Part shown: in pieces, positions 50,290-59,400 of the stretch
Layout: each line of letters starts with the position of its first letter
Position numbering within the stretch: the first letter of the stretch is position 1
NCBI GenBank assembly: GCA_016875395.1
Contig: VGRF01000001.1
Span: 159,921-223,920, forward strand
Reading direction: 5' to 3'
Length of the DNA stretch: 64,000 nucleotides
From: Deltaproteobacteria bacterium
GTDB lineage: Bacteria; Myxococcota_A; UBA9160; UBA6930
Notes under the pieces: generated by a model
The model's database searches: none
Seen by the model: only the letters and a program-made list of their open reading frames with translations
Told to the model about the DNA's origin: nothing
Position numbers and translations under genes: made by a program

Positions 50290-50355
50290 CGGAGCCCCCG
50301 AGTCTCGAGCAGTCGATGCTAGGCGCTCTCGACCGCCGCCGGACGGGGTGTGCAA

Positions 50356-50382
50356 GGTCTGACCCTGCAGGTTCTGCGCGCG
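50356..50382 (+). repeat. Dispersed TCWGACCCTGC element, copy 2 (shorter)
   Basis: GGTCTGACCCTGC followed by AGGTTCTGCGCGCG shares its two ends with the 18031 copy but lacks about six bases between them. It lies in the gap between divergent genes. Confidence 0.5.
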
Positions 50383-50410
50383 GCGGCGCGGCGCGGCGCA
50401 CGAAAATTCC

Positions 50411-50416
50411 TAGCCT
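50411..50416 (+). promoter_or_regulatory. -10-like TAGCCT directly before tesB
   Basis: TAGCCT ends 10 nt before the ATG at 50427; no Shine-Dalgarno lies between, again fitting a leaderless or near-leaderless transcript. Confidence 0.3.
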
Positions 50417-50426
50417 CCCGCGCCTC

Positions 50427-51230
50427 ATGCAGAACCAGCCCGCCCTCGATCTCTCCCGCGTCTTCCGCCTCGAGCCGCACGGCCCCGACACGTACCTCGC
50501 CGAGAGCCCGCACTATCCGTGGGGCCGCATCTACGGCGGCCTCGTGATCGCGCAGGCGCTGTGGGCCGCGACGCAGACCGTGCGCGCGGAGCACGCGGTC
50601 CACTCGCTGCACGCGTACTTCATTCTCGGCGGCGAGTTCGCGGAGCCCGTGCGCTACGAAGTCGACCGCGTGCGCAACGGCCGCTCGTTCACGACGCGCC
50701 GCGTGATCGCGCGCCAGAGCGCGGGCGCGATCCTCACGCTCGAGTGCTCGTTCCAGCGCTTCGAGGAGGGCGTCGAGTCGCAGCCGCTCGCGATGCCGAG
50801 CGGCGTGCCCGCACCCGACACGCTGCCGCCCGTGTACGACGCCGGGCTCGATCGGCGCGAAGTGGCGGTGCCCGCGCCGCGCTCGCTGATCTGGGGTCGC
50901 TTCCCGCTGCCGCTCGGCGACGATGCGCGCCTGCACGCCTGCGCGCTCGCCTACCTCAGCGACATGAACGCGATGGACGCGATCTCGAACTCGCGCGCGG
51001 GCGGCCCGCCGAGCGGCGAGCCGGGCTCGTTCGACTTCATGGGCGCGAGCCTCGACCACGCCGTGTGGTTCCACCGCCCGCTGCGCGCGGACGAGTGGTT
51101 GTTGATGGAGATGACCGGCCACGGCCTGATCCGCACGCGCGGCCTCGCAACCGGCCACGTGTTCGACCGCAGCGGCGTGCACGTCGCGACGATTGCGCAG
51201 GAGGGGTTGCTGCGGCCGAAGAAGGGGTGA
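50427..51230 (+). CDS. tesB: Acyl-CoA thioesterase II
   Basis: TesB hydrolyses medium/long acyl-CoA. The 267-residue double-hotdog protein reads YPWGRIYGGLVIAQALWAATQTV, VHSLHAYFILGGEFAEPVRYEVDRVRNGRSFTTRRVIARQ, LAYLSDMNAMDA, SLDHAVWFHRPLRADEWLLMEMTGHGLIRTRGLATGHVFDRSGVHVATIAQEG. The catalytic Asp (SLDHAVW) and the C-terminal Gln (IAQEG) are present. It may serve the thiolase and enoyl-CoA hydratase encoded elsewhere in the window. Confidence 0.93.
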   Translation: MQNQPALDLSRVFRLEPHGPDTYLAESPHYPWGRIYGGLVIAQALWAATQTVRAEHAVHSLHAYFILGGEFAEPVRYEVDRVRNGRSFTTRRVIARQSAGAILTLECSFQRFEEGVESQPLAMPSGVPAPDTLPPVYDAGLDRREVAVPAPRSLIWGRFPLPLGDDARLHACALAYLSDMNAMDAISNSRAGGPPSGEPGSFDFMGASLDHAVWFHRPLRADEWLLMEMTGHGLIRTRGLATGHVFDRSGVHVATIAQEGLLRPKKG

Positions 51231-51284
51231 CGCGCACCTGGGACGTACGCGCACCAAAGCGCGCACCTGGGACGTACGTGCACC
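51231..51284 (+). repeat. Tandem 24-bp repeat between convergent genes
   Basis: GCGCACCTGGGACGTACG plus YGCACC occurs twice with one difference, about 29 bp apart, and fills the 64-bp gap between the tesB stop and the end of the TauD gene. GGGACGT also begins the arms of the 26.6-kb palindromes. Confidence 0.7.
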
Positions 51285-51294
51285 TCGCTCCCGG

Positions 51295-52173
51295 CTACTC
51301 GCCCTTCGCGCCGCGCTGCTGCTCGTACCAGCGGAGCAGCACGCGGTCGTGGCGCGTCTGCGCGCTGCGCAGGCTCGGCTTCCACGCGGGCCAGCGCGGC
51401 TCGTTGCCCTTCACCTGATCGCCCATGATCGTGACGCGCTGGATCACGCGCTCGCCCACGAAGTCCGTAACGACACAGTGCTGCGTGACGCGGTTGTCCC
51501 ACATGCCGATCGTGCCCTCGCTCCAGCGGTAACGGACCACGAAGCGCTCCTGCTGCACCCAGCTCGTGAGGAAGCCGAGCAGCGCCGCGCTCTCGGGCGC
51601 GGACAGCTCGACGATGCGGCGCGTGAAGTGCTCGTTCACGTAGAGCGCGCGGCGGCCGGTGTCGGGATGCACGCGCACGACGGGGTGCACCGTCATCTTG
51701 TCGGGCTGCCCGTGCGGCTCCGCGTTGTGCAGAGCGGTGAGGCCGTCGCACAGCTCGCGCAGCGGAGCGGAGAGCGCGTCGTACGCGGCGCACAGGCTCG
51801 TCCACATCGTGTCGCCGCCGACCGCGGGGCACTTCACCATGCGCAAGATCGAGAGCTGCGACGGCGAGGGCAGGAAGGTGAGGTCGGTGTGCCACTCGTC
51901 GGCGATGCCGCCGTGCGTGGCCGCGAGCTCGAACAGCTCGGGATGCTGCGTGTACGGATTCTTCAGGTGCGGGTGCGCCTCGAGCGGCCCGAAGTGCCGC
52001 CCGAACGCGACGTGCTGCTCCACCGTGAGGTTCTGCGCGGGGAAGAACAGCACGCCGTGCTCGAGCAGCAGCGCACGAATGCGGTCGGCATCGGACGCAG
52101 TCGCACGCGCGAGGTCGATCCCGCGCACCTCGGCGCCCAGCGCGCCGGCGAGGCGGGTGATTTCGAGGGGCAT
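51295..52173 (-). CDS. TauD/TfdA-family Fe(II)/2-oxoglutarate dioxygenase
   Basis: The 292-residue protein has the iron triad H95 and D97 (DEWHTDLTF) and H232 (TQHCVVTDF), and an arginine for 2-oxoglutarate in ERVIQRVTIMGD. The N-terminus reads ITRLAGALGAEVRGIDLA as in TauD. GGAGGA lies 7 nt before the ATG. TauD/TfdA enzymes oxidise taurine, aryloxyacetates, alkyl sulfates and more; no sulfonate genes are adjacent, so the substrate is open. Confidence 0.93.
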   Translation of the reverse strand: MPLEITRLAGALGAEVRGIDLARATASDADRIRALLLEHGVLFFPAQNLTVEQHVAFGRHFGPLEAHPHLKNPYTQHPELFELAATHGGIADEWHTDLTFLPSPSQLSILRMVKCPAVGGDTMWTSLCAAYDALSAPLRELCDGLTALHNAEPHGQPDKMTVHPVVRVHPDTGRRALYVNEHFTRRIVELSAPESAALLGFLTSWVQQERFVVRYRWSEGTIGMWDNRVTQHCVVTDFVGERVIQRVTIMGDQVKGNEPRWPAWKPSLRSAQTRHDRVLLRWYEQQRGAKGE

Positions 52174-52192
52174 CGTCGTGTCCTCCGGTGAC

Positions 52193-52229
52193 GGGGTCAG
52201 ACCCTGCGTCGTCGCGTCCCGCGCGGCCG
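52193..52229 (+). repeat. Dispersed TCAGACCCTGCG element, copy 3
   Basis: The copy begins GGGGTCAGACCCTGCG and matches 18031-18067 at 31 of 37 positions. It lies exactly in the gap between the TauD start and the amidase stop. Confidence 0.65.
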
Positions 52230-53654
52230 TCACGAAGCTCGCGCCGGCGTACGCGTGAACCACGGCCGCGCCTGCTCGAGCTGCGCGGCAAGGCGGAAGA
52301 GCGTGGCCTCGTCGTTGTGGCGGCCGATGAACTGCACGCCGATCGGGAGCCCAGCCGCGTTCCAGGAGAGCGGCACGCTCATCGCCGGCGTGCCCGCGCT
52401 GTTGGCGAGCTGCGTGTACCCGATCGCCTGCATCAACCCCGCGGTCTGCTCGGCGAAGTTCGGGTTCGAGAGCGACAGCACGCCGAGCTTGGTCGGCGGC
52501 GCGCCCATCGTGGGCGAGAGCAGAACGTCGTAGCTCGTGAGGAACTGCGCGAGCTCGCGGCCGGTGCGGTGCAGCACCTTGATCGCCGCCGCATACGCGA
52601 CCGAGTCGAGATTCTTCGAGATGCTGGCGGTGAGCCACGTGCCGGGCTCGACGTCGTCCTGCTTCGGCTCGCGCCCGAGCTTGCGCGCGCCTTCCTCGAT
52701 CGCCCAGCGGATGTTCGCGCTCACGACGGTGAGCGTGCTCTTGCGCAGCTCCTCGATCGACGACGGCGCGAAGCGCGCGCGCTCGACGTGATGCCCTAAT
52801 GACTCGCACAGCTTCGCCGCGTCTTCCGCCGCCGCGCGGCAGTCCGGGTGCGTCGGCGCCTCGTTCCACGTCTCGGTGTCGAGTGCGATGCGCAGCCGCC
52901 CCGCCGGCGCGCCCACTTCCGCGAGCCACGGCCGCAGCGGCGGCTGCGCGGCGTAGGGCGCACCGAGATCGGGGCCGGCGGTGGCGTCGAGCAGGGCGGC
53001 GCTGTCGCGCACCGATCTCGTGACGGCGTGCACGCAGCTCATGCCGCTCCAGCCTTCGCCCGAATCGGGCCCGAGTGGCGTGCGGCCGCGCGTGGGCTTC
53101 ATGCCGAACAACCCGCAGCAGCTGGCGGGGATTCGGATCGAGCCGCCGCCGTCGCTCGCGTTGGCGAGAGGTGTTAGGCCGCCCGCGACCGCCGCACTCG
53201 CCCCGCCCGAGGAGCCGCCGGAAGTGTGCTCGAGGTTCCACGGATTCTTCGTCTGCCCGAACAGCCGCGACTCAGTCGTGCACGTCAGCCCGAACTCCGG
53301 CGACGCGCTCTTGCCGAACGTGATCAGCCCCGCGCGCCGGTAGCGCGCCACCAGCTCGCTCTCGCGCATGGGCACGTTCTCGGCGTAGAGGTTCGAGCCG
53401 TTCGTGGTGCGCACGCCTGGCAGGTTCAGGTGCAGGTCCTTCAGCAGAAACGGCACGCCCTCGAACGGACCGCGCGGAACCTCCGCCTTCGCCGCGGCGC
53501 GCGCCTGTTCGAACATCGGAACCACCACCGCGTTCAGCTCGCTGCGCTTCTCGCAGCGCGCGATCGCCGCCTCGAGCAGCTCGCTCGCGCTCACCGCGCG
53601 CTTCTTCACCAGGGCCGCGAGGCCGAGGCCGTCGTGGGAGTCGTAGTCGTTCAT
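52230..53654 (-). CDS. Amidase (amidase-signature family)
   Basis: The 474-residue protein has the Ser-cisSer-Lys triad: K72 in FLLKDLHLN, cis-S148 in HTSGGSSGGASA, and nucleophile S172 in ASDGGGSIRIPAS. AFEGxPFLLKD and NPWNLEHTSGGSSGG are typical. GGAGGG lies upstream of the ATG at 53654. No GatB/GatC-related genes are near and the C-domain differs from GatA, so a catabolic amide hydrolase is likely. A second amidase begins at 63162. Confidence 0.92.
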   Translation of the reverse strand: MNDYDSHDGLGLAALVKKRAVSASELLEAAIARCEKRSELNAVVVPMFEQARAAAKAEVPRGPFEGVPFLLKDLHLNLPGVRTTNGSNLYAENVPMRESELVARYRRAGLITFGKSASPEFGLTCTTESRLFGQTKNPWNLEHTSGGSSGGASAAVAGGLTPLANASDGGGSIRIPASCCGLFGMKPTRGRTPLGPDSGEGWSGMSCVHAVTRSVRDSAALLDATAGPDLGAPYAAQPPLRPWLAEVGAPAGRLRIALDTETWNEAPTHPDCRAAAEDAAKLCESLGHHVERARFAPSSIEELRKSTLTVVSANIRWAIEEGARKLGREPKQDDVEPGTWLTASISKNLDSVAYAAAIKVLHRTGRELAQFLTSYDVLLSPTMGAPPTKLGVLSLSNPNFAEQTAGLMQAIGYTQLANSAGTPAMSVPLSWNAAGLPIGVQFIGRHNDEATLFRLAAQLEQARPWFTRTPARAS

Positions 53655-53800
53655 GGAGATCCCTCCGGAAATCGCGGTTTCGGCGTCTGACGCTGCACCG
53701 CGATCTTGCCGCAACTTCGTCGCCAACTTCGCGAGTCTCGCATTGAGGTAGGCTGCCTCGCACAACGGCCTGCGCTCGCGCGGCCCACCCGGAGGCGCCC

Positions 53801-55486
53801 ATGCACGACCTCGTGATTCGCGGCGGAACCATCGTCGACGGCTCGGGAGGCGCGCGCTTCAGCGGCGACGTCGCGATCGCGGGCGGTCGCATCGTGGAAG
53901 TGGGCGCGGTCTCGGGTCGCGGCAAGCGCGAGCTCGATGCGCGCGGCCTGCTCGTCACGCCGGGCTGGGTCGACGTGCACACGCACTACGACGGCCAAGC
54001 CACGTGGGACTCGCTGATCTCGCCCTCGTGCTGGCACGGCGTAACAACTGCCGTGATAGGCAACTGCGGCGTCGGCTTCGCGCCGGTGAAGCCCGGCACG
54101 CACGACTACTTGATCAAGCTGATGGAAGGCGTCGAGGACATCCCCGGCACCGTGCTGTGGGAAGGCGTGCAGTGGGCGTGGGAGAGCTTCCCCGAGTACC
54201 TCGATGCGCTCGCCTCGAAGCCGCGCGCGATCGACATCGCCGCGCAGGTGCCCCACGCCGCGCTGCGCTTCTACGTGATGGGCGAGCGCGGCGCCGACCA
54301 CACCGAGGCGCCCACGCCGGCCGAGATCGACGCGATGGGCGTGCTCGCGCGCGACGCGGTGCGCGCCGGCGCGCTCGGCTTCACCACCTCGCGCACGAAG
54401 AACCACCGCGCGAGCGACGGCCGCTACACGCCGAGCCTCACCGCGCCGAAGGACGAGCTCGTCGGCATCGCGCGCCGCATGGGCGAAGCGGGCAAGGGCG
54501 TGTTCGAGATCGTGTCGGACTTCGCCGGCCGCGACGCCGAGTGGGAGATGTTCCGCGAGATGATCCGCGTCTCGGGCCGTACCGCGTCGCTCTCGCTCGC
54601 GCAGGCGGACCAATCGCCGGAGTCGTTCCGCGGCGCGCTCGCGCAGCTCGACGCCGCCAACGCCGCGGGTCTGCCCTTCAAGGCGCAGGTTCCCGCGCGC
54701 GCGATCGGCGTGATGCTCGGCTTCGAGGCCTCGCTGAATCCGTTCTGCGGCCACCCGAGCTGGCAGGAGCTCGCGAAGCTCGCGCCGAAGGAGCGCCTCG
54801 CGAAGTTGCGCTCGCCCGAGGTGCGCGCGCGCTTGTTAGGCGAGAAGTCCGCGGCGCCGGGGCTCGCGGTGCTCGTGTGCGCGTTCGACAAGATCTTCCG
54901 CAGCGGCGACTACGAGCCGACCGCGGAGCAAAGCTGCGCCGCCGAAGCGAAGCGCCGCGGCGTCGCGCCCGAAGTGGTGGCGTACGACTGGCTGCTCGAG
55001 GACGAGGGCCGCGCGCTGCTCTATCGCCCCTTGCTCAACTACGCGAACTACTGCCTCGACGCGACGCACGAGATGCTCCAGCACCCGCACGTGGTTCCCG
55101 GCCTCGGCGACGGCGGCGCGCACGTGGGCCTGATCAGCGACGGCTCGTTCCCGACCTTCCTGATCTCGCACTGGGCCAAGGACCGCACGCGCGGCCCGAA
55201 GCTGCCGCTCGAGAAGCTCGTGAAGGCGCAAAGCGCCGACACCGCCGCGCTCGTCGGCCTCACCGATCGCGGCCGCATCGCGGTCGGCATGAAGGCCGAT
55301 GTGAACGTGATCGACTTCGACGCGCTCGGCGTGACGAAGCCGGAGATCGCGTACGACCTGCCCACCGGCGGCAAGCGCCTGATCCAGCGCGCGCGCGGCT
55401 ACGTCGCGACGGTGTGCAGCGGCGCGGTCACGTTCGAGCGAGGGGAGAGCACGGGGGAGTTGCCGGGCGTGCTGGTACGGAGCTGA
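53801..55486 (+). CDS. N-acyl-D-amino-acid deacylase-type amidohydrolase
   Basis: The 561-residue protein reads DLVIRGGTIVDGSGGARFSGDVAIAGGRI, PGWVDVHTHYDGQATWD (H60, H62, D64), and TTAVIGNCGVGFAP with C89, the zinc-binding Cys of D-aminoacylases, then GLGDGGAHVGLISDGSFPTF and ADVNVIDFDALG. This is the D-aminoacylase/DUF-type amidohydrolase_3 subgroup. It is divergent from an amidase, which suggests linked amide catabolism. Two motif copies (54042, 54833) lie within. Confidence 0.9.
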   Translation: MHDLVIRGGTIVDGSGGARFSGDVAIAGGRIVEVGAVSGRGKRELDARGLLVTPGWVDVHTHYDGQATWDSLISPSCWHGVTTAVIGNCGVGFAPVKPGTHDYLIKLMEGVEDIPGTVLWEGVQWAWESFPEYLDALASKPRAIDIAAQVPHAALRFYVMGERGADHTEAPTPAEIDAMGVLARDAVRAGALGFTTSRTKNHRASDGRYTPSLTAPKDELVGIARRMGEAGKGVFEIVSDFAGRDAEWEMFREMIRVSGRTASLSLAQADQSPESFRGALAQLDAANAAGLPFKAQVPARAIGVMLGFEASLNPFCGHPSWQELAKLAPKERLAKLRSPEVRARLLGEKSAAPGLAVLVCAFDKIFRSGDYEPTAEQSCAAEAKRRGVAPEVVAYDWLLEDEGRALLYRPLLNYANYCLDATHEMLQHPHVVPGLGDGGAHVGLISDGSFPTFLISHWAKDRTRGPKLPLEKLVKAQSADTAALVGLTDRGRIAVGMKADVNVIDFDALGVTKPEIAYDLPTGGKRLIQRARGYVATVCSGAVTFERGESTGELPGVLVRS

Positions 55487-55494
55487 GCGCGTCG

Positions 55495-56142
55495 GTGAAG
55501 CTCTACGACTCGCATCTCTCGCCATTCTCCTCCCGCGTTCGCATCGTTCTCTACGCGAAGAACCTGCCCCACGAGCAGCTGAAGCCGCCGGGAGGGACGG
55601 GCTCGCCGGAGTACAAGGCGATCAACCCCACCGGCAAGGTGCCGGCTCTCGTACACGACGGGCGTGTGCTGCCCGAGTCGGGCGTGATCTGCGAGTACCT
55701 CGAGGACCTGCACCCAAGCCCCGCGCTGCGTCCTGCCGACGCGCGTCAACGCGCGGACATGCGCGTGCTCGCCGCGATGCCCGATCTGTACCTAATGCCC
55801 GAAGTGTTCCCACTGTTGCGCAACCTGAGCCGCAAGGGGCGCGACGAGGGCGCGGTCGCGGCGGCGCTCGCGAGCGTCGCGAGCGGCTTCGATCGCCTCG
55901 AGCAGTTCCTCGTCGCGGATCCACACGCCGCGGGCGGCGAGTTCACGCTCGCCGACGCGAGCGTCGTGCCGAGCACGCACTTCATCACACGCGTGCTCGC
56001 GCGCTTCGACGCGCCCGCACCCGCTGCAGCGCGGCCGAAGCTCGCGCGCGTCATGGAGGCCGCCGCCAAGAACGCCGCCGCTGTGCGCGTTCTCGGCGAG
56101 ATGACCGCTGCGCTCGACGAGCGCATCCCGCTGCCGCGCTGA
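55495..56142 (+). CDS. Glutathione S-transferase family protein
   Basis: The 215-residue protein has a thioredoxin-like N-domain (VKLYDSHLSPFSSRVRIVLYAKNLPHE, NPTGKVPALVHDGRVLPESGVICEYLED) and a helical C-domain (FTLADASVVPSTHFI). Ser in SPFSSRVR is a candidate catalytic residue. The GTG at 55495 is taken as the start, 8 bp after the previous stop. GST subclass and substrate are not determined; some relatives act as isomerases or dehalogenases. Confidence 0.9.
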   Translation: MKLYDSHLSPFSSRVRIVLYAKNLPHEQLKPPGGTGSPEYKAINPTGKVPALVHDGRVLPESGVICEYLEDLHPSPALRPADARQRADMRVLAAMPDLYLMPEVFPLLRNLSRKGRDEGAVAAALASVASGFDRLEQFLVADPHAAGGEFTLADASVVPSTHFITRVLARFDAPAPAAARPKLARVMEAAAKNAAAVRVLGEMTAALDERIPLPR

Positions 56143-56148
56143 GCGGCG

Positions 56149-57639
56149 CTACCCGTACACGAACTCCTTCCCGCCGAGATCGATCGCCGGAATCTCCTCC
56201 TTCTCCCGCCAGTAGTCCTGCGTGTGCTGCCACTCGGGCCTGTCGAGGCGCTGCGGGAGCTTGTCCATCGCGCGCATCAGGTAGCCCGGGTTGAAGTTGT
56301 CGGGCGCGATCCACGGGAGGCGCGGCAGGCCCCGATCTTCGGGCCGCAGCGTCACGTCGACGCGTTTCTTGCCGGTGCGGTCCATGTGGTTCAGCAGGCG
56401 GCACACGAAGTCGGCGAGCAGGTCCGCGCGCAGCGTCCACGAGGCGCGGAAGTAGCCGAAGATCCATAACAAGTTCGGCACGCCGGTGAACATCATGCCG
56501 CGGTAGGTGACGCTCTCGTGCAGGTCGAGCGGCTTGCCGTCGATCGTGTACGCGATGTCGCCCAGGATCGCGATGTTGAAGCCGGTGGCGGTGACGATGA
56601 TGTCCGCCTCGAGCAGCTTGCCGGACTTCGTGAGCACCCCCGTCTCGGTAAAGCGCTCGATCTCGTCGGTCACCACCGAGGCCTTGCCCGCGACGATGCC
56701 CTTGAACAGGTCGCCGTCCGGGATGAACGCGAGCCGCTGCTGCCACGGGCGGTACTTCGGCGTGAAGTTGCGCTTCACCTCTTCCTCGCCGAGGAACGCG
56801 CGCGCCGCGGTGAGGAGCTCTTCCTTCACAGCCTCGCCCTCGTTCATGCAGCGCTGCGTCTGGATGTGCTGATCGTGCAGGATCTTCCGCCGCACGATCT
56901 CGTGGATCCACATCTCGTCGATGTCGAGCTCGCGCAGCGTGTCGGCGAGCTCGTTCTTGTTAGGAGCCGGCATGAAGTACGTGGGCGAGCGCTGCAGCAC
57001 GGTCGTGTGCGCCGTCTCGGCCGCGATCGCCGGCACCACCGTGGCGGTGGTGGCGCCGGAGCCGATCACGAGCACGCGCTTGTTCTTGTAGTCGAGGTCC
57101 TTGGGCCACGACTGCGGGTGCACGAGCACGCCGCGGAAGCGCTCCATGTCCTTCCACTCCGGCGTGTAGCCCTTCGCGTGGTGGTAGTAGCCCTGACACA
57201 TCCACAGGAAGCTCGTCGTGAAGCGGAACTTCTCGCCCGTGTCGGTGCGGTGCGCGTCGACGGTCCACAGGTTGGTCTTGCTCGACCACGAGGCGGCGTC
57301 GATCCAGTGCTTGTACCGGATGTGCCGCGCGAGATCGTTCTCCGCGATCACCTCGCCCATGTACTTGAGAATCTCGTCGGCGGTCGCGATGGGCGCGTTC
57401 GTCCACGGCTTGAAGCGGTAACCGAAGGTGTAGAGGTCGCTGTCGGAGCGGATGCCCGGGTAGGTGTGCGTGAGCCAGGTGCCGCCGTAGCTCTCGAGCG
57501 CATCGAGCACGACGAAGCTCTTGCCGGGGCACTGGTCTTGGAGGTGCTTCGCGCCGCCGACGCCCGAGATGCCCGCGCCCACGATCAGCACGTCGAAGTG
57601 CTCCACCCGCTGCGCCCCGCCGCCGTTCGTTCCCGCCAT
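56149..57639 (-). CDS. Flavin-containing (Baeyer-Villiger-type) monooxygenase
   Basis: The 496-residue protein has two Rossmann GxGxxG loops, GAGISG (21-26) and VIGSGATTATVVPAIA, and the BVMO fingerprint FRGVLVHPQSWP (168-179), an exact FxGxxxHxxxWP. The ATG-context and C-terminal GFNIAILGDIAYTIDG (ATG motif region) fit. Such enzymes turn ketones into esters with NADPH and FAD. A ketosteroid-dehydrogenase-like flavoprotein is divergent from it, so steroid or terpenoid ketones are a plausible but unproven substrate class. Confidence 0.93.
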   Translation of the reverse strand: MAGTNGGGAQRVEHFDVLIVGAGISGVGGAKHLQDQCPGKSFVVLDALESYGGTWLTHTYPGIRSDSDLYTFGYRFKPWTNAPIATADEILKYMGEVIAENDLARHIRYKHWIDAASWSSKTNLWTVDAHRTDTGEKFRFTTSFLWMCQGYYHHAKGYTPEWKDMERFRGVLVHPQSWPKDLDYKNKRVLVIGSGATTATVVPAIAAETAHTTVLQRSPTYFMPAPNKNELADTLRELDIDEMWIHEIVRRKILHDQHIQTQRCMNEGEAVKEELLTAARAFLGEEEVKRNFTPKYRPWQQRLAFIPDGDLFKGIVAGKASVVTDEIERFTETGVLTKSGKLLEADIIVTATGFNIAILGDIAYTIDGKPLDLHESVTYRGMMFTGVPNLLWIFGYFRASWTLRADLLADFVCRLLNHMDRTGKKRVDVTLRPEDRGLPRLPWIAPDNFNPGYLMRAMDKLPQRLDRPEWQHTQDYWREKEEIPAIDLGGKEFVYG

Positions 57640-57883
57640 GCCGCGTCCCTCTCTGATGATTCGCGCGCGCGCTGCGCGTCGCGATCCGCGTTCGTTCCGC
57701 ATCGGTGCAAGCGATGTGCCCCGCGCGGCGCACGAGGGATCGCACAAGGCGAGGCGGGGCGCTGCGCCGATGCGCCACAGCTGAGGCGATGCGCTACCGC
57801 GTCGACTTCGCTGGGCTTCGGCTCGCTGCTCGCCTCCTCTGCATTAGCCTGCGCGACTTCCCGCTGCTCAGGAGCAAACTTCG
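57640..57883. other. Divergent promoter region, BVMO / flavoprotein
   Basis: The 244-bp gap lies between divergent genes. A -10-like TAGCCT at 57846 and an AGGAG just before the ATG at 57884 serve the + gene. A partial copy of the GC-rich element (revcomp of AGCGAGCCGAAG) lies near 57815. No gene is supported. Confidence 0.4.
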
Positions 57884-59335
57884 ATGGCCGGCCACGACTA
57901 CCGCGTGCTCGACGCACGCGAGATCACGAAGTGGGACGACGAGGCCGACGTCGTCGTCGCGGGGCTCGGCTGCGCGGGCGCGTGCGCCGCGATCGAGGCG
58001 CGCCTCGCGGGCGCGAGCGTGCTCGTGCTCGAGCGCGCGAGCGGCGGCGGAGGTGTTACGGCGATGGCGGCCGGCCACGTCTACATGGGCGGCGGCACGC
58101 GCGTGCAGAAGGCGGTCGGTGTCGCGGACAGCGTGGAGGACATGGAGAAGTATCTCGTCGCGAACACGCCCGATCCCGATCGCGACAAGATCCATCTCTA
58201 TTGCAGCGAGTCGGTCGCGCACTTCGATTGGCTCGTCGCGCAGGGCGTGCCGTTCAAGGACTCGATGTACAAGGGCAAGCACGTGCTCCAGATGACGGAC
58301 GAGTGCCTGATCTGGAGCGGCAACGAGGAGGCGTGGCCGTATCGCGAGCAGGCGAAGCCGGCGCCGCGCGGGCACAAGGTGGCGCTCGAGGGCCACGCCG
58401 GCGGCGCGAAGATGATGGAGCTCCTGATCGAGCGCGCGAAGTCATTAGGGGCGCGCATCGAGATCGATTGCTGGGTGCGCGAGCTGGTGCGCGACGGCGC
58501 GCGCATCGTCGGCGTGCGCTACCGGCGCGACGGCGCGGAACGCACGGTGCGCGCGCGGAAGGGCGTGGTGCTCGCGACCGGGCACTTCACCAACAACTCC
58601 GAGATGCTCGGGAAGTACGCGCCACACCTGCTCGACGAGCGCTACGAGCGGCAGTACACGCCGAGCGACGACGGCGCGGGCATCCAGCTCGGCCTCGCGG
58701 CGGGCGGCGAGGCGCTGCACATGGCCGGCGCCCTGATTACTTATCCCTTCTATCCGCCCGAGCATCTGCTGAAGGGCGTGCTCGTGAACAAGCTCGGCAA
58801 GCGCTTCGTCGCCGAGGACGTCTACCACTCGCGCTCGAGCATCGAGATCACGCTGCAGCCCGATGCCGAGGCGTATCTCATCGTCGACGAAGAGACGTTC
58901 GGGCGGCCGGAGTTCGGCGGCTGGGACGTCGTCGACGCGTGGGAGGACTTCGCGTCGATGGAGGCCGACCTCGGCATGCCGAAGGGCGCGCTGCAGAAGA
59001 CGCTCGCCGAGTACAACGCGAACGCCGCGAAGCGCGAAGACCCCGAGTTCCACAAGCACTACAAGTGGCTGAAGCCTCTCGACAAGCCGCCGTTCGCTGC
59101 GCTGCGCGGCTCGCTCGGCAGCGGCGCGTTTCGCACGTTCACGCTCGGCGGCCTGCGCGTCTCGCGCGATGGCGAGGTGCTGCGGCCTGATGAGTCCGCC
59201 ATTGCCGGCCTCTATGCCGCGGGCGCGTGCGCCTCGAACATCGCGCAAGACGGGAAGGGCTACTCGAGCGGCACGTGCATCGGGGAGAGCACGTTCTTCG
59301 GGCGCAGGGCGGGGCGGAAGGCGGCGGCGAGCTGA
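57884..59335 (+). CDS. FAD-dependent oxidoreductase, 3-ketosteroid dehydrogenase/fumarate reductase-like
   Basis: The 483-residue protein has the FAD loop VVVAGLGCAGACAAIEARLAGASVLVLERASGGGGVTAMAAG, a central capping domain (WVREL, VGVRYRRDG), GVVLATGHFTNNSEML and a C-terminal GGLRVSRDGEVLRPDESAIAGLYAAGACASNIAQDGKGYSSGTCIGESTFFGRRAG. This is the flavoprotein family of KSTD, urocanate/fumarate reductases. The enzyme could be a ketosteroid dehydrogenase but the diagnostic residues cannot be aligned here. Divergent from the BVMO. Confidence 0.9.
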   Translation: MAGHDYRVLDAREITKWDDEADVVVAGLGCAGACAAIEARLAGASVLVLERASGGGGVTAMAAGHVYMGGGTRVQKAVGVADSVEDMEKYLVANTPDPDRDKIHLYCSESVAHFDWLVAQGVPFKDSMYKGKHVLQMTDECLIWSGNEEAWPYREQAKPAPRGHKVALEGHAGGAKMMELLIERAKSLGARIEIDCWVRELVRDGARIVGVRYRRDGAERTVRARKGVVLATGHFTNNSEMLGKYAPHLLDERYERQYTPSDDGAGIQLGLAAGGEALHMAGALITYPFYPPEHLLKGVLVNKLGKRFVAEDVYHSRSSIEITLQPDAEAYLIVDEETFGRPEFGGWDVVDAWEDFASMEADLGMPKGALQKTLAEYNANAAKREDPEFHKHYKWLKPLDKPPFAALRGSLGSGAFRTFTLGGLRVSRDGEVLRPDESAIAGLYAAGACASNIAQDGKGYSSGTCIGESTFFGRRAGRKAAAS

Positions 59336-59400
59336 GGTCGAATCGCGCGCACCTCGCGCGTCGTTCGTGAGAACGTGAGCACGCCGACCCGAGGTGACGC

